Positions 8,789 to 17,715 of a stretch of 64,000 nt of DNA are shown in pieces; position 1 is the stretch's first letter, and each line of letters starts with the position of its first letter. The notes beneath the pieces are model-generated. The model did no database searches. It worked only from the letters and a program-made list of their open reading frames with translations, and was not told the origin of the DNA. The stretch is from Thiolinea disciformis DSM 14473 (GTDB lineage Bacteria > Pseudomonadota > Gammaproteobacteria > Thiotrichales > Thiotrichaceae): the NCBI RefSeq assembly GCF_000371925.1, contig NZ_AQVE01000007.1:62001-126000 (forward strand). Direction: 5' to 3'. Made by a program: the position numbers and the translations under genes.

Positions 8789-9205
8789 TTAACCGAATTT
8801 TAATCCCACCAAAAATCCAGCGGTAGCGCTGACACCTTTGCTGGTGATTTGGGATAAGCGGTGTTGTAAGGCAGAGCCATAGTCACGCGCCATCGTCGTG
8901 GCAGTTTCAGCAGCGTGTTGCAGTTGCGCGTCAGCGACCTGGGTGATCCCGTAATATTCACTAATAAAAAGCAGGACAATGGCGCCACCAGCCAAAAATA
9001 AGGCCATTCTCAACACCTTTTTAGCAAAATAGCCCACTGCTAGGCCAATCACAAAGGGCGCACCAACATTACCCAGCAGGAAAGGCGCAGACAAAAAGTC
9101 TGGTGCAAGGCTGGTAGGATCAAAACCTTGTGTTGCCCCCATGCCTGTATTAGCAGTGTCATTCCACGCTGGTGGTGGTGCTAGTGAATTATTAGCATTG
9201 CCCAT
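8789..9205 (-). CDS. FUN14 family small membrane protein
   Basis: The 138-residue protein has an unstructured Pro/Asn-rich start, a hydrophobic pair (VGAPFVIGLAVGYFAKKVL and ALFLAGGAIVLLFISEYYG, residues ~46-85), a helical middle, and a Gly-rich end (GFLVGLKFG). This order matches bacterial FUN14-domain proteins, whose eukaryotic relatives sit in the outer mitochondrial membrane. The bacterial function is not known. It is a lone minus-strand gene with a 50-base gap to the next one. Confidence 0.6.
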   Translation of the reverse strand: MGNANNSLAPPPAWNDTANTGMGATQGFDPTSLAPDFLSAPFLLGNVGAPFVIGLAVGYFAKKVLRMALFLAGGAIVLLFISEYYGITQVADAQLQHAAETATTMARDYGSALQHRLSQITSKGVSATAGFLVGLKFG

Positions 9206-9255
9206 CTATTTTTTATCCTTATTAATTAATAAATTTTACTTAGACTAGCGGATGA

Positions 9256-10830
9256 TTAAAAACGTGTCAAAGCACGATACTTCGGCGCTTCAGCAGGTGA
9301 TTGTGTAATGTATTCTTTCACTCCCCAGCAGCCGTAGTGAGCGGGTGCGCGGGGCGAAGAAAAAGCCATAAACAAGCGACCGCCCGCTTGGCGGAAACCT
9401 TTTAGCAGTTGGCTGTAGGCTTGCTCCATACGTGGGTCACGATTCGCTTCAATAATTAAGGGGTTAGGATATTGGTCACGCGATTTAGTTCCATGCACGA
9501 CTAAATGTTGTCCGCCCTCATAAGCGATTAAACCTAGACGATAGGTATCGAGGAATTGCATGTGCTGATCGACTTGGCGCAAGGTTTGTTCTATCGAGTA
9601 ACGTTGATTGCTATTTAATAAGGCAAAAATATCATCCACACTATTTACGCGCATTAATGAAGCTTGATCCGCATAAAAATAAGGTGCGAGCGCAAACATA
9701 TCCGCTGATTGATAAACGTCGAAGGATTTAAGGATTAAAGGGGTAGTTGCTGGATTACCGGACCAGCCACTTAAGACACGCACTAAACGCTGGCGATTAT
9801 TAAAAACTTGATCCCAGATTTGGAAAATTTCCTTACTGCGTTTGGCGTAATATTTTAAACCCGCATTTAATGGCACTGGATCAAGCCGCTCGGCTTGCCC
9901 CATTTGTTGCACATATTGCGCTTGGCTAAATACTGTATTCCATGCTTCATTGGTATATTCAATATAAGCTTTTAAATTAGGTTTGAGATTGGTGCTTACA
10001 TATTGAGCGTATTGCTGAACAAAAGCATCATCAGCACGATGGGGAATATTAAACCAAGCATCGGCATTTAAGGTGTTTGCCAAATCCACCATAATTTCTA
10101 ACGGTACACCACGTTTGCCTTCTGAGCCGCCCCAAGTCGCCTGATCAATTTGTGGACGTTGATTCCACGATTGTATGGGGTTACGCGTAATGCCCGACAT
10201 ATTCATGAAGCGAATCGTTTTGAACTGGCGCATGAAGTTTAAGTAGTCGGGATTAAAGACAATCTCATCCGAGTGATCGGCAAAAGAGCGATATTGACCA
10301 CCGCCACATTGATTAGCGGACTCGACACGCTGAAAAGGATTATTGGCACAAATTCCGCCCGGCATGGTGACGCGAATATGGCGGATGGGGTCTTTGGGAT
10401 CAGATTTTTCAATTACTAAAGCGCCAGAAATCTCATTCTTGTCAGTAGGGCGCAAGGTGATAATATCGCGTCCTGCACTTTGTTTAACTAAAGTAGCGCC
10501 TTCTTCATAGCGAATACTGCCAGAGCCTTCATAGCTCACGGTATATTCACCTTTAGGTAAGGCATTCGCTGGCATCCAACGCACGAACCAAGTTCCCGCC
10601 TGACCACCCCGCAAATCTTTTACCCAACCTTGCGCATCGTAGACTATGCCACCACGGGTAAATTCTTTATTTTCATTAAAAGGCTCAGCGGTACGAAATA
10701 AATCAGCAAAGGGCAGGCTTGAGTCAAAGTGAACTGCCTCGTTGGTATTCATTCCTACATACGGGGTGGTGGCATTGGCAGAGGAGATGACGAGCAATAA
10801 GCTCAGAACTTGCAGCAAACGCGTGAACAT
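9256..10830 (-). CDS. secreted glycoside-hydrolase-like protein (clan GH-A type barrel)
   Basis: The product has 524 residues from the chosen start. I prefer the ATG at 10830, which directly begins a signal peptide (MFTRLLQVLSLLLVISSANA), over a TTG eight codons upstream. Residues ~25-170 look like a beta-rich N-terminal domain. The rest resembles a TIM-barrel hydrolase, with a candidate acid/base Glu in YIEYTNEAWN and a candidate nucleophile Glu in GLIAYEGGQH, an arrangement seen in clan GH-A enzymes. Conserved cysteines near GGICANNPF and ANQCGGG may form a disulfide. Similar proteins are sometimes labelled cellulose-binding. The substrate cannot be told from sequence alone. Confidence 0.6.
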   Translation of the reverse strand: MFTRLLQVLSLLLVISSANATTPYVGMNTNEAVHFDSSLPFADLFRTAEPFNENKEFTRGGIVYDAQGWVKDLRGGQAGTWFVRWMPANALPKGEYTVSYEGSGSIRYEEGATLVKQSAGRDIITLRPTDKNEISGALVIEKSDPKDPIRHIRVTMPGGICANNPFQRVESANQCGGGQYRSFADHSDEIVFNPDYLNFMRQFKTIRFMNMSGITRNPIQSWNQRPQIDQATWGGSEGKRGVPLEIMVDLANTLNADAWFNIPHRADDAFVQQYAQYVSTNLKPNLKAYIEYTNEAWNTVFSQAQYVQQMGQAERLDPVPLNAGLKYYAKRSKEIFQIWDQVFNNRQRLVRVLSGWSGNPATTPLILKSFDVYQSADMFALAPYFYADQASLMRVNSVDDIFALLNSNQRYSIEQTLRQVDQHMQFLDTYRLGLIAYEGGQHLVVHGTKSRDQYPNPLIIEANRDPRMEQAYSQLLKGFRQAGGRLFMAFSSPRAPAHYGCWGVKEYITQSPAEAPKYRALTRF

Positions 10831-10989
10831 AAGATTAGCCCAAACCGTTATCAATGAAGGGCGTCATTATGGCAAACAATACTCAGCAGTTTCACCCTGT
10901 AGCTGGCTAAAATTTCTTGATTCGCTTATCAAATAAATCATAAATCCATCGGAGGCTCTACTGTTAAAGACTCAGTGTGGCATGTCTTT

Positions 10990-11002
10990 AATGTCGACAA
11001 TT
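10990..11002. promoter_or_regulatory. GTCGAC-centred palindrome (distal mqo site)
   Basis: The site is AATGTCGACAATT. Its core GTCGAC (10993-10998) has T/A flanks and one arm identical to the perfect site at 11177. It looks like a GntR- or TetR-type operator half-site pair. Confidence 0.45.
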
Positions 11003-11176
11003 AGCTTAAGTTGGAGTCTAAGCAGGGTGGGTGGATTTTTCCGAAAAATGCTAAGGTTTTTATAAAGTCAAGCAGGCATTGCTAGACCAATAAAGCTCTT
11101 AGGAAGTGAGGGGTTTTTTAAAGAGGCAATGCTGCAATGCCGCATTCTACACAGGTTCTTGTCAAGATGCATTATT

Positions 11177-11188
11177 ATTGTCGACAAT
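11177..11188. promoter_or_regulatory. ATTGTCGACAAT palindrome (proximal mqo site)
   Basis: This perfect 12-base palindrome is centred 93 bases before the mqo start codon. The shape (TTGT-core-ACAA) is typical of FCD-type GntR regulators, but no regulator gene lies nearby, so the factor is unknown. Confidence 0.5.
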
Positions 11189-11275
11189 TTATTGAAAAAT
11201 AATGGTTCTATCAGTAGAAATTAAGGTGTTAGGCCATTATTATTTGGACTTTCGTCGGCTAGGATATCCCCAACC

Positions 11276-12772
11276 ATGACCACTAATCATGTAGATGTTT
11301 TGCTTGTAGGTGCTGGTATTATGAGTGCGACCTTAGGCACCTTACTCAAGCAAATGAATCCTTCCTTTAAAATGGCCATGGTCGAACAAATGGCCGACAT
11401 TATGCAGGAAAGTAGTAGCGCTTGGCACAATGCGGGAACCGGTCATGCGGCTTATTGCGAATTAAATTACACCCCACAAGCTGCCGATGGCTCAATCAAT
11501 TATGACAAAGCCTATTTTATTAATAGTGCTTTTGAGATGAGTTTGCAGTTTTGGGCTGCTTTAGTAAAGCAACAAGCTTTGCCGGAGCCATCCAATTTCA
11601 TTAACCCTGTACCACATATGAGTTTTGTGTGGGGTGAGGAAAATGTAGCCTTCTTACGCAAGCGCTACGAGCATTTATCAAAACATCCTTTATTTAAGGG
11701 CATGGAATTTAGCGACGATCCAGCCGTGTTGCGTGAGTGGATTCCGTTAGTGATGGAGGGGCGTGATCCCCATCAGAAAGTCGCTGCGACGCGCATAGAT
11801 CATGGCTCAGATGTGAATTTTGGTGCTGTTGGGCGCTATTTGGTACAAAACCTTCAGAAGTCACCCGACTTTCAATTGCATCTGAATTATGAAGTGCAAG
11901 GTATTGATAAACAAGCCGATGGTTCTTGGTTGATCAGGCCACGGAGTAACAGTGCCGAGCCTCCTGCCTCGATTAATGCGAAATTTGTATTCTTAGGTGG
12001 CGGCGGCGCTGCGCTGAATCTTTTACAAATGTCTGGCATTGAAGAGGGCTTAGGCTACGGCGGTTTTCCAGTGAGTGGGCAATGGCTGGTCTGTAATCGT
12101 GAGGACATCGTCCCTCAGCATTATGCTAAAGTGTATGGCAAAGCATCTATTGGCGCGCCGCCTATGTCTGTCCCACACTTAGATACACGCATCATTGACG
12201 GCAAGCGCGCACTTTTATTTGGACCATTTGCGGGTTTTACCACCAAATTCCTTAAACAAGGCTCGATCTTTGATTTATTTGCATCCATTCGTCCTTCCAA
12301 TGTCGTGCCGATGGTGCGCGTAGGTTTGACCAGTATGGATTTAATCAAATACTTGGTGACAGAGGTTATGCAAACCCATGCCGCTCGTGTCAATGCCTTA
12401 CGCGAGTACTACCCTAGTGCCAAAGCCGACGATTGGAAATTAGAAATCGCGGGTCAACGGGTACAAATTATTAAGAAAGATCCGAAAAAAGGTGGAAAAC
12501 TTGAATTCGGTACAGAAGTTGTGACTGCTTCTGATAATAGTTTGGCGGTTTTACTGGGGGCATCGCCAGGAGCATCGGTTGCCGTCCAAGCCATGATGCA
12601 AATTGTTGAGCGTTGTTTCAAAGCCTCTTTGGCGACACCTGAGTGGCAGGATAAGCTTCATCAATTAGTGCCATCCTATGGCAAGTCCTTGGTAGATGAT
12701 GAAGACTTGTTGCAGACTGTACGTCAATACACCTTATCTACTCTAAAGTTAGCGCCGGTTCAGCCTATCTAA
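11276..12772 (+). CDS. mqo: malate:quinone oxidoreductase
   Basis: This membrane-associated FAD enzyme oxidises L-malate to oxaloacetate and passes electrons to quinone, replacing or supplementing NAD-linked malate dehydrogenase. It has 498 residues, the usual length. The N-terminal dinucleotide fold is VDVLLVGAGIMSATLGTLL. Family motifs include SSAWHNAGTGHAAYCELNYTP and GGGGAALNLLQMSGI. The C-terminal LLGASPGASVAVQAM is also characteristic. It stands alone between long intergenic regions and ends in a strong terminator. Two GTCGAC palindromes upstream suggest transcriptional control in common with aceA. Confidence 0.93.
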   Translation: MTTNHVDVLLVGAGIMSATLGTLLKQMNPSFKMAMVEQMADIMQESSSAWHNAGTGHAAYCELNYTPQAADGSINYDKAYFINSAFEMSLQFWAALVKQQALPEPSNFINPVPHMSFVWGEENVAFLRKRYEHLSKHPLFKGMEFSDDPAVLREWIPLVMEGRDPHQKVAATRIDHGSDVNFGAVGRYLVQNLQKSPDFQLHLNYEVQGIDKQADGSWLIRPRSNSAEPPASINAKFVFLGGGGAALNLLQMSGIEEGLGYGGFPVSGQWLVCNREDIVPQHYAKVYGKASIGAPPMSVPHLDTRIIDGKRALLFGPFAGFTTKFLKQGSIFDLFASIRPSNVVPMVRVGLTSMDLIKYLVTEVMQTHAARVNALREYYPSAKADDWKLEIAGQRVQIIKKDPKKGGKLEFGTEVVTASDNSLAVLLGASPGASVAVQAMMQIVERCFKASLATPEWQDKLHQLVPSYGKSLVDDEDLLQTVRQYTLSTLKLAPVQPI

Positions 12773-12808
12773 GGAGATGTTTACTCTATAACTTATTGTT
12801 TTTAAAGT

Positions 12809-12846
12809 AGCCTTGCTAGCTGAAACGTTTAGCAAGGCTTTTTTTT
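12809..12846 (+). terminator. terminator of mqo
   Basis: AGCCTTGCTA (12809-12818) pairs with TAGCAAGGCT (12830-12839) and runs into eight T's. It is a clear Rho-independent terminator. Confidence 0.85.
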
Positions 12847-13138
12847 ATGTTAACCACTTGCCTGAATTAGTGTATTCATTTATTAGTAAGTTCTAAAGTG
12901 TACTACAATTTTTTTTAAGCTATTTTTTTGCTGCATCACACAAATTGAGAATTATCAAAAAAAATAAATATATTAATCAATAATTTAAATGGTTTAAATT
13001 AAGTTCTTAGTGAAACTTTCTCTTAATAGAATTTTCTTATGTATACAATCGAATTTTATTGATTGTCGACATAATCTAACTCACATACTATTCAGCAAGT
13101 AGATAAATTTTTGAATGTTTGATTTGAGGAACTGCATC
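12847..13138. other. AT-rich region upstream of aceA
   Basis: No gene is seen in this very AT-rich stretch. GTATAC (13041-13046) and GTCGAC (13065-13070) palindromic cores lie within 100 bases of the aceA start. Confidence 0.4.
13062..13073. promoter_or_regulatory. GTCGAC-centred palindrome upstream of aceA
   Basis: ATTGTCGACATA shares ten of twelve bases with the perfect mqo site and lies 66-77 bases before the aceA ATG. A related core, TGTATACAAT (13040-13049), lies 22 bases upstream, about two helical turns, consistent with paired dimer binding. Confidence 0.45.
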
Positions 13139-14446
13139 ATGAATCGTCAAGAGCAAATCGCTGCTTTAGAGAAAGATTGGGCAACCAATCCACGCTGGAA
13201 AAACGTTAAGCGTGGTTACAGTGCGGCTGACGTCGTGCGCTTACGTGGTTCTATGCAACCAGAGTATACTTTAGCGAAGCAAGGCGCTGAAAAATTATGG
13301 AAGCGTGTTAACGGTGAAGCTAAGAAAGGTTATGTGAATGCTTTCGGTGCGATCACTGCGGGTCAAGCGATGCAACAAGCTAAAGCTGGCTTAGAAGCGG
13401 TTTATCTTTCTGGTTGGCAGGTTGCCGCCGATGGTAATACCTCTGAAACCATGTACCCAGACCAATCGTTATACGCATACGATTCCGTACCTACTATGGT
13501 GCGTCGTATTAACAACACGTTCAAACGCGCTGACGAAATCCAATGGTCTCGTGGTATTAACCCAGGCGATAAAGAGTTCGTTGATTACTTCTTACCAATC
13601 GTGGCTGACGCTGAAGCGGGCTTCGGTGGTGTGTTAAATGCCTTTGAATTAATGAAGAACATGATCGCGGCAGGTGCTGCGGGCGTTCACTTTGAAGACC
13701 AATTAGCCGCTGTTAAAAAATGCGGTCACATGGGCGGTAAAGTATTAGTTCCAACCAATGAAGCGGTTGAGAAATTAATTGCTGCACGTTTTGCAGCGGA
13801 CGTGATGGGTGTTCCTACTATCGTTTTAGCGCGTACTGATGCTGAAGCAGCTAATTTGTTAACTTCTGATCACGATGCAAACGACAAACCATTCTTAACG
13901 GGTGAGCGCACACAAGAAGGCTTCTACCGTGTGAAAAACGGTTTAGAGCAAGCCATCAGTCGTGGTATCGCTTATGCGCCTTATGCCGACTTAGTATGGT
14001 GTGAAACAGGTACACCTGATTTAGGTTTTGCACGTGAGTTTGCTCAAGCCGTTCAAGCTGCTTGCCCAGGTAAATTGTTATCTTATAACTGTTCACCTTC
14101 TTTCAACTGGAAGAAGAATTTAGATGACGTAACTATTGCTAAATTCCAAGATGAATTATCAGCGTTAGGTTATAAGTACCAATTCATTACCTTAGCTGGT
14201 ATCCATATCAACTGGTTCAACACCTTCCAATTCGCGCACAACTATGCACGCGGCGAAGGTATGAAACACTATGTGAACATGGTTCAAGAACCAGAGTTTG
14301 CGGCTCGTGACAAAGGTTACACCTTCGTATCTCACCAACAAGAAGTTGGCGCTGGTTACTTCGATGACGTAACAACCGTTATCCAAGGTGGTTCTTCTAG
14401 CGTTAAAGCCTTAACAGGTTCTACTGAAGAAGAACAATTCCACTAA
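13139..14446 (+). CDS. aceA: isocitrate lyase
   Basis: This glyoxylate-shunt enzyme cleaves isocitrate to succinate and glyoxylate. It has 435 residues, the same size as the short enterobacterial form. The catalytic loop [11 protein letters not shown] carries the active-site Cys, with DAEAGFGG and [16 protein letters not shown] as further family motifs. I chose ATG 13139, which has GAGGA eight bases before it, over an in-frame ATG eight codons upstream. No malate synthase gene is in this window. Codon use is strongly biased (GGT, CGT, AAC), suggesting high expression. Growth on acetate or storage lipid is implied. Confidence 0.95.
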   Translation: MNRQEQIAALEKDWATNPRWKNVKRGYSAADVVRLRGSMQPEYTLAKQGAEKLWKRVNGEAKKGYVNAFGAITAGQAMQQAKAGLEAVYLSGWQVAADGNTSETMYPDQSLYAYDSVPTMVRRINNTFKRADEIQWSRGINPGDKEFVDYFLPIVADAEAGFGGVLNAFELMKNMIAAGAAGVHFEDQLAAVKKCGHMGGKVLVPTNEAVEKLIAARFAADVMGVPTIVLARTDAEAANLLTSDHDANDKPFLTGERTQEGFYRVKNGLEQAISRGIAYAPYADLVWCETGTPDLGFAREFAQAVQAACPGKLLSYNCSPSFNWKKNLDDVTIAKFQDELSALGYKYQFITLAGIHINWFNTFQFAHNYARGEGMKHYVNMVQEPEFAARDKGYTFVSHQQEVGAGYFDDVTTVIQGGSSSVKALTGSTEEEQFH

Positions 14447-14492
14447 AATGCCTACATTCAAGCCAAGCCGGTTTGAATAAGCATTCGCTGTG

Positions 14493-14524
14493 AAAAAAGC
14501 CCGGCTCACTGTCGGGCTTTTTTA
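14493..14524 (+). terminator. terminator of aceA
   Basis: AAAAAAGCCCG pairs with CGGGCTTTTTT around a short loop, ending in a T-tract. It is a strong Rho-independent terminator 46 bases after the stop. Confidence 0.88.
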
Positions 14525-14557
14525 TTACCCCTAAGCTAAAAGTTTAAAGGATTGACT

Positions 14558-15046
14558 ATGACAGATTTTAAAACGGCTGATTTATTAGACGATCACGAAG
14601 ATAAACCACTACAAGTAGTGCAACCTGGCTTTCATAACTTTGGTGGACGCAATAAGTTCGCGGGTGAAATCGTTACTATTAAAATTCACGAAGATAATTC
14701 CTTAGTCCGTGAATTCGTAGCAATGGAAGGCAAGGGTAAAGTACTAGTAGTTGATGGTGGTGGCTCAACTCGTTGTGCTTTATTAGGCGATATGTTGGCT
14801 GAGAAAGCAGCCAAAAATGGTTGGGAAGGCGTGATTGTTTACGGTTTAATCCGTGATTCCGTCGATATCAGCCAAATGGATATTGGCGTGAAAGCGTTAG
14901 GTACTATTCCATTAAAAAGCGTAAAGCGTGGTTTTGGCGTGAAGGGTGAGCCTGTGCATTTTCATGATGTGACCTTTACACAGGGTCAGTACATCTATTC
15001 GGATGAAGATGGGATTATTGTGTCGCCTGTTAAACTGGTCGATTAA
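14558..15046 (+). CDS. rraA: RraA family protein (RNase E activity regulator / HMG aldolase fold)
   Basis: The 162-residue protein is full length for RraA. Family motifs are [21 protein letters not shown] and [14 protein letters not shown]. Proteins of this fold either bind and inhibit RNase E or act as 4-hydroxy-4-methyl-2-oxoglutarate / oxaloacetate aldolases. Residues GD and RD are kept in both. The length and N-terminus (TADLLDD) fit the RNase E regulator group. The start at ATG 14558 follows AAAGG. A TTG two codons earlier is unlikely. It is a single gene between the aceA terminator and a hairpin. Confidence 0.82.
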   Translation: MTDFKTADLLDDHEDKPLQVVQPGFHNFGGRNKFAGEIVTIKIHEDNSLVREFVAMEGKGKVLVVDGGGSTRCALLGDMLAEKAAKNGWEGVIVYGLIRDSVDISQMDIGVKALGTIPLKSVKRGFGVKGEPVHFHDVTFTQGQYIYSDEDGIIVSPVKLVD

Positions 15047-15097
15047 AGTCGTCGTTCTTAAAAATAAGTTAGTCTGAAGTAAGGCTTTAAAAACTTT

Positions 15098-15134
15098 AGG
15101 AGTGCAAGCTAAGTCCCTCTCGACTTGCACTCCT
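15098..15134. terminator. hairpin after rraA
   Basis: AGGAGTGCAAG (15098-15108) pairs perfectly with CTTGCACTCCT (15124-15134). There is no T-run on the plus side, while AAAGTTTTTAAAG follows on the minus side. It probably acts in both directions between rraA and the convergent repeat-protein gene. Confidence 0.5.
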
Positions 15135-15383
15135 GAAAATTATCTACTTAAAAACTCCGACCCTACAATCAATCTATCTACATAATCTCATCATTTTTAG
15201 ATATGTACTAAGATTAGCTTAGTATTGCTCAATAGGTAGCGCCAGCCAAACGAGGTGGGCACGAGATTTAATATATTTCTGCCATGTAGGCGTTGATATA
15301 TTTTATATCCGGCTTTAATCAGTAATTTCATGACAAGCTACCCTGATGCATCCTGTCAACAAGCCAATTCTATCAATGAGACT
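15135..15383. other. intergenic region between rraA hairpin and repeat protein
   Basis: No gene or clear signal is visible. The stretch includes AT-rich runs (TATATTTTATAT near 15295-15306). Confidence 0.3.
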
Positions 15384-16361
15384 CTAACCTGCTGTTGTAG
15401 GGGTAGCGGGTGGAATAGGAACATAAATGGGATAAGGACGAAGTCTAGGCATCATACCCATTCCCATCATCATAGGATTCATCATCCCCATTCCCATCAT
15501 AGGATTCATCATCCCCATTCCCATCATCATAGGATTCTGCATCATGGCAGCTTGACTAGGATCCATACCCTGAGGAGCGCCAGCACCTTGACCTTGCATC
15601 ATGGCAGCTTGACGCGGGTCCATGCCTTGAGGGCCACCTTGCCCTTGCATCATGGCAGCTTGACGTGGATCCATACCTTGAGGGCCACCCTGTTGTTGCA
15701 TCATTGCAGCCAGTTGACGCGGGTCCATGCCTTGAGGACCACCTTGCCCTTGCATCATGGCAGCTTGGCTAGGGTCCATGCCTTGAGGTCCACCTTGTTG
15801 TTGCATCATGGCAGCTTGACGTGGATCCATGCCTTGAGCGCCTTGCCCTTGCATCATGGCAGCTTGACGTGGATCCATGCCTTGAGCGCCTTGTTGTTGC
15901 ATCATGGCAGCTTGACGCGGGTCTATGCCTTGAGGTCCACCTTGTTGTTGCATCATCGCAGCTAGTTGACGCGGATCCATATCTTGAGCGCCACCTTGCC
16001 CCTGTTCTTGCATCATGGCAGCTTGGCGAGGATCCATGCCTTGAGGTCCACCTTGTTGTTGCATCATCGCAGCCAGTTGACGCGGATCCATATCTTGAGC
16101 GCCACCTTGCCCTTGTAATGCACGGAGTTGGTTAGCATATTGTTCTCTATTAGATTGTTCAGAGCGCAATCTTTGGACTAGCTCACGAATAATGCCCATT
16201 AATTCTTGTCTGCTAGGCGAGCTTGACGCAGGGGTTTCGTCAAAAAGACTACTAGAGCGGCCAGTATATCTGGAAGGCAGTTCGCGGCTTGAATAACGAG
16301 AAGGCTCGCCTAACTCGTAACGACGAGATAGGCGCGGTTGTTCTGTATAGTAAGTGCTCAT
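15384..16361 (-). CDS. Met/Gln-rich tandem-repeat protein
   Basis: This 325-residue protein is of no family I recognise. I take ATG 16361 (MSTYYTEQ) as the start rather than a frame-open extension to 16508. Parts in order: a Ser/Arg/Tyr-rich region (1-70), a short amphipathic helix (~72-102, ELMGIIRELVQRLRSEQ), and eleven imperfect copies of a 16-19-residue unit (consensus GMDPRQAAMMQQQGGPQ). A Met/Gly tract with repeated MGMGMMNPMM and a Pro-rich tail follow. It is low in complexity and has no signal peptide. Candidate roles are a condensate- or filament-forming protein, metal binding through Met, or a structural matrix. None is proven. Confidence 0.6.
   Translation of the reverse strand: MSTYYTEQPRLSRRYELGEPSRYSSRELPSRYTGRSSSLFDETPASSSPSRQELMGIIRELVQRLRSEQSNREQYANQLRALQGQGGAQDMDPRQLAAMMQQQGGPQGMDPRQAAMMQEQGQGGAQDMDPRQLAAMMQQQGGPQGIDPRQAAMMQQQGAQGMDPRQAAMMQGQGAQGMDPRQAAMMQQQGGPQGMDPSQAAMMQGQGGPQGMDPRQLAAMMQQQGGPQGMDPRQAAMMQGQGGPQGMDPRQAAMMQGQGAGAPQGMDPSQAAMMQNPMMMGMGMMNPMMGMGMMNPMMMGMGMMPRLRPYPIYVPIPPATPTTAG
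15538..16120 (-). repeat. tandem coding repeats, eleven units of ~48-57 bases
   Basis: The DNA of the repeat protein shows near-identical units containing CATCATGGCAGCTTG and the GTCCATGCCTTGAG-type block. Units alternate in length through LAAMM versus AAMM and QGQGG versus QQQGG variants. The pattern predicts unit gain or loss by slippage, with frame kept because every unit length is a multiple of three. Confidence 0.85.
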
Positions 16362-16500
16362 AGTGGTTTGTGTCCTTAAAATAAAAGGGGCGAACATCCA
16401 GCGTTCGTGTGTGCAGCATACGGCTATTAATACTGTATAAGGTGTTCTGGGAAAGATTGTCGGTGTGCTTGTTAAGATCAAAGGAAATTTAGTCAAGTCG

Positions 16501-16525
16501 TACCTCAACAGAGGTATTTTTTATT
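16501..16525 (+). terminator. short hairpin with T-run in the leader of the TrpD2-like gene
   Basis: TACCTC-AACA-GAGGTA is followed at once by TTTTTTATT. It lies 30-50 bases before the start of the next gene and not behind any plus-strand gene, so it could be an attenuator. The stem is only six pairs. Confidence 0.4.
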
Positions 16526-16553
16526 AGAGACTTGATTTTTAAACTGCCTGCCT

Positions 16554-17678
16554 ATGGACTCAGTAATGAATGATACAAACTTAAAATTACATCTACGCCA
16601 ATGTATTCAAAAGGTCGCGACTGGCCCCGAATACAGCAAAGATTTAACTTATGATGAAGCTTATTATGCGATGCGTCATTTGCTTGATCCCGAGGTTGAT
16701 CCGGTTCAGGCAGCTATTTATTTAATTGCGCTACGCATGAAACGTGAAACCGATGAAGAAAATCGAGGCACGCTTCAGGCATTAATTGATACGGCTGAAA
16801 TTAGAATTGCGAAAGTCGCGGAAATCATTGATTTATCCGATCCCTATGATGGTTATGCGCGTGGCGTTCCAGCTTCTAGTTTTGCACCTGCCGTATTTGC
16901 AGCTTTAGGTATTCCAACGGTATTGCATGGTTTAAAACAAGTGGGGCCAAAATATGGTGCGACCCACCATTTGATTCTAAAAGCTGCTGGATTAAGTGTA
17001 GATTTAACACCCGATCAGGCTCAGCAGCAATTAGAAAAGATTGGTTGGACTTATATTGATCAGGCACAATTTGCACCTCAATTATATGCTCTGGTGCCAT
17101 TACGACAGCGTATGATTAAACGACAAGTCTTAACGACTGTTGAGACCTTATTAGCACCTATTCGTGGGAGCGAAAAAACCCATTATATTAGTGGTTATGT
17201 GCATCAAGCTTATCCGCCCATTTATGCCGCTTTAGCGAAACAAGCCGGTTTTGCTAGTGCTGCTTTTATTCGGGGTGTAGAAGGTGGGGTTATTCCTTCT
17301 TTACAACAAGCTGGAAAATTATTCTACTATCGGAATCCTGACGAGGCGTTACAGCAATTAAATATCGATCCACAAACCATTGGTATTGAAGCCACTACTC
17401 GTGCTATTCCTTTGCCAGAAAATTTACCAGCAGCCCCCATGATTAGTGATGAAATTGCTAGTATGGTGGATAGTGCCGCACTGGCTCAATCCTCAGCTAA
17501 ACAAGGACTTGCGGCTTTGGCAGGTGAGCGCGGATTAATGTATGACAGTTTAGTTTATGTGTGTGCTATTGGTTTATTACACTTACAGCACTATGAAACT
17601 TTATTAGAAGCTGCCAATGCAGTACGTGTTGTTTTAGATAGCGGTAAAGCTTTAAAGCTATTTCGAGCGGCGGCTTAA
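16554..17678 (+). CDS. TrpD2/YbiB-like glycosyl-transferase-fold protein
   Basis: The 374-residue product is related to anthranilate phosphoribosyltransferase. The N-terminal helical bundle (1-80, DLTYDEAYYAMRHLL and QAAIYLIALRMKRET) precedes the nucleoside phosphorylase class III-type alpha/beta domain. The usual TrpD PRPP loop (GTGGD) is absent; here the region reads DPYDGYARGVPAS. This fits the TrpD2/YbiB group, which does not complement TrpD and binds nucleic acid in E. coli. It is therefore not a tryptophan enzyme. An alternative start is ATG 16566. The gene shares its direction with the next two small genes. Confidence 0.7.
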   Translation: MDSVMNDTNLKLHLRQCIQKVATGPEYSKDLTYDEAYYAMRHLLDPEVDPVQAAIYLIALRMKRETDEENRGTLQALIDTAEIRIAKVAEIIDLSDPYDGYARGVPASSFAPAVFAALGIPTVLHGLKQVGPKYGATHHLILKAAGLSVDLTPDQAQQQLEKIGWTYIDQAQFAPQLYALVPLRQRMIKRQVLTTVETLLAPIRGSEKTHYISGYVHQAYPPIYAALAKQAGFASAAFIRGVEGGVIPSLQQAGKLFYYRNPDEALQQLNIDPQTIGIEATTRAIPLPENLPAAPMISDEIASMVDSAALAQSSAKQGLAALAGERGLMYDSLVYVCAIGLLHLQHYETLLEAANAVRVVLDSGKALKLFRAAA

Positions 17679-17715
17679 TTAAATCAAGCCATTTCATGAA
17701 TTAAGAGAGGAAATT

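Larger units (their letters stand above)
10831..11275. other. 445-base intergenic region with operator-like palindromes upstream of mqo
   Basis: No gene is seen. The region is AT-rich and holds two GTCGAC-centred palindromes (listed separately) at about -285 and -98 relative to the mqo start. The same core lies upstream of aceA, suggesting one regulator for both genes. Confidence 0.5.

Noticed and set aside
15330-15965. Plus-strand frame with HHGSLTR-type His-rich repeats
   Set aside because: It is the antisense of the Met/Gln repeat gene. The repeat periodicity keeps it open by chance.
15538-16120. CRISPR array
   Set aside because: Units abut in frame with no unique spacers of constant length, and all units translate to one protein repeat.
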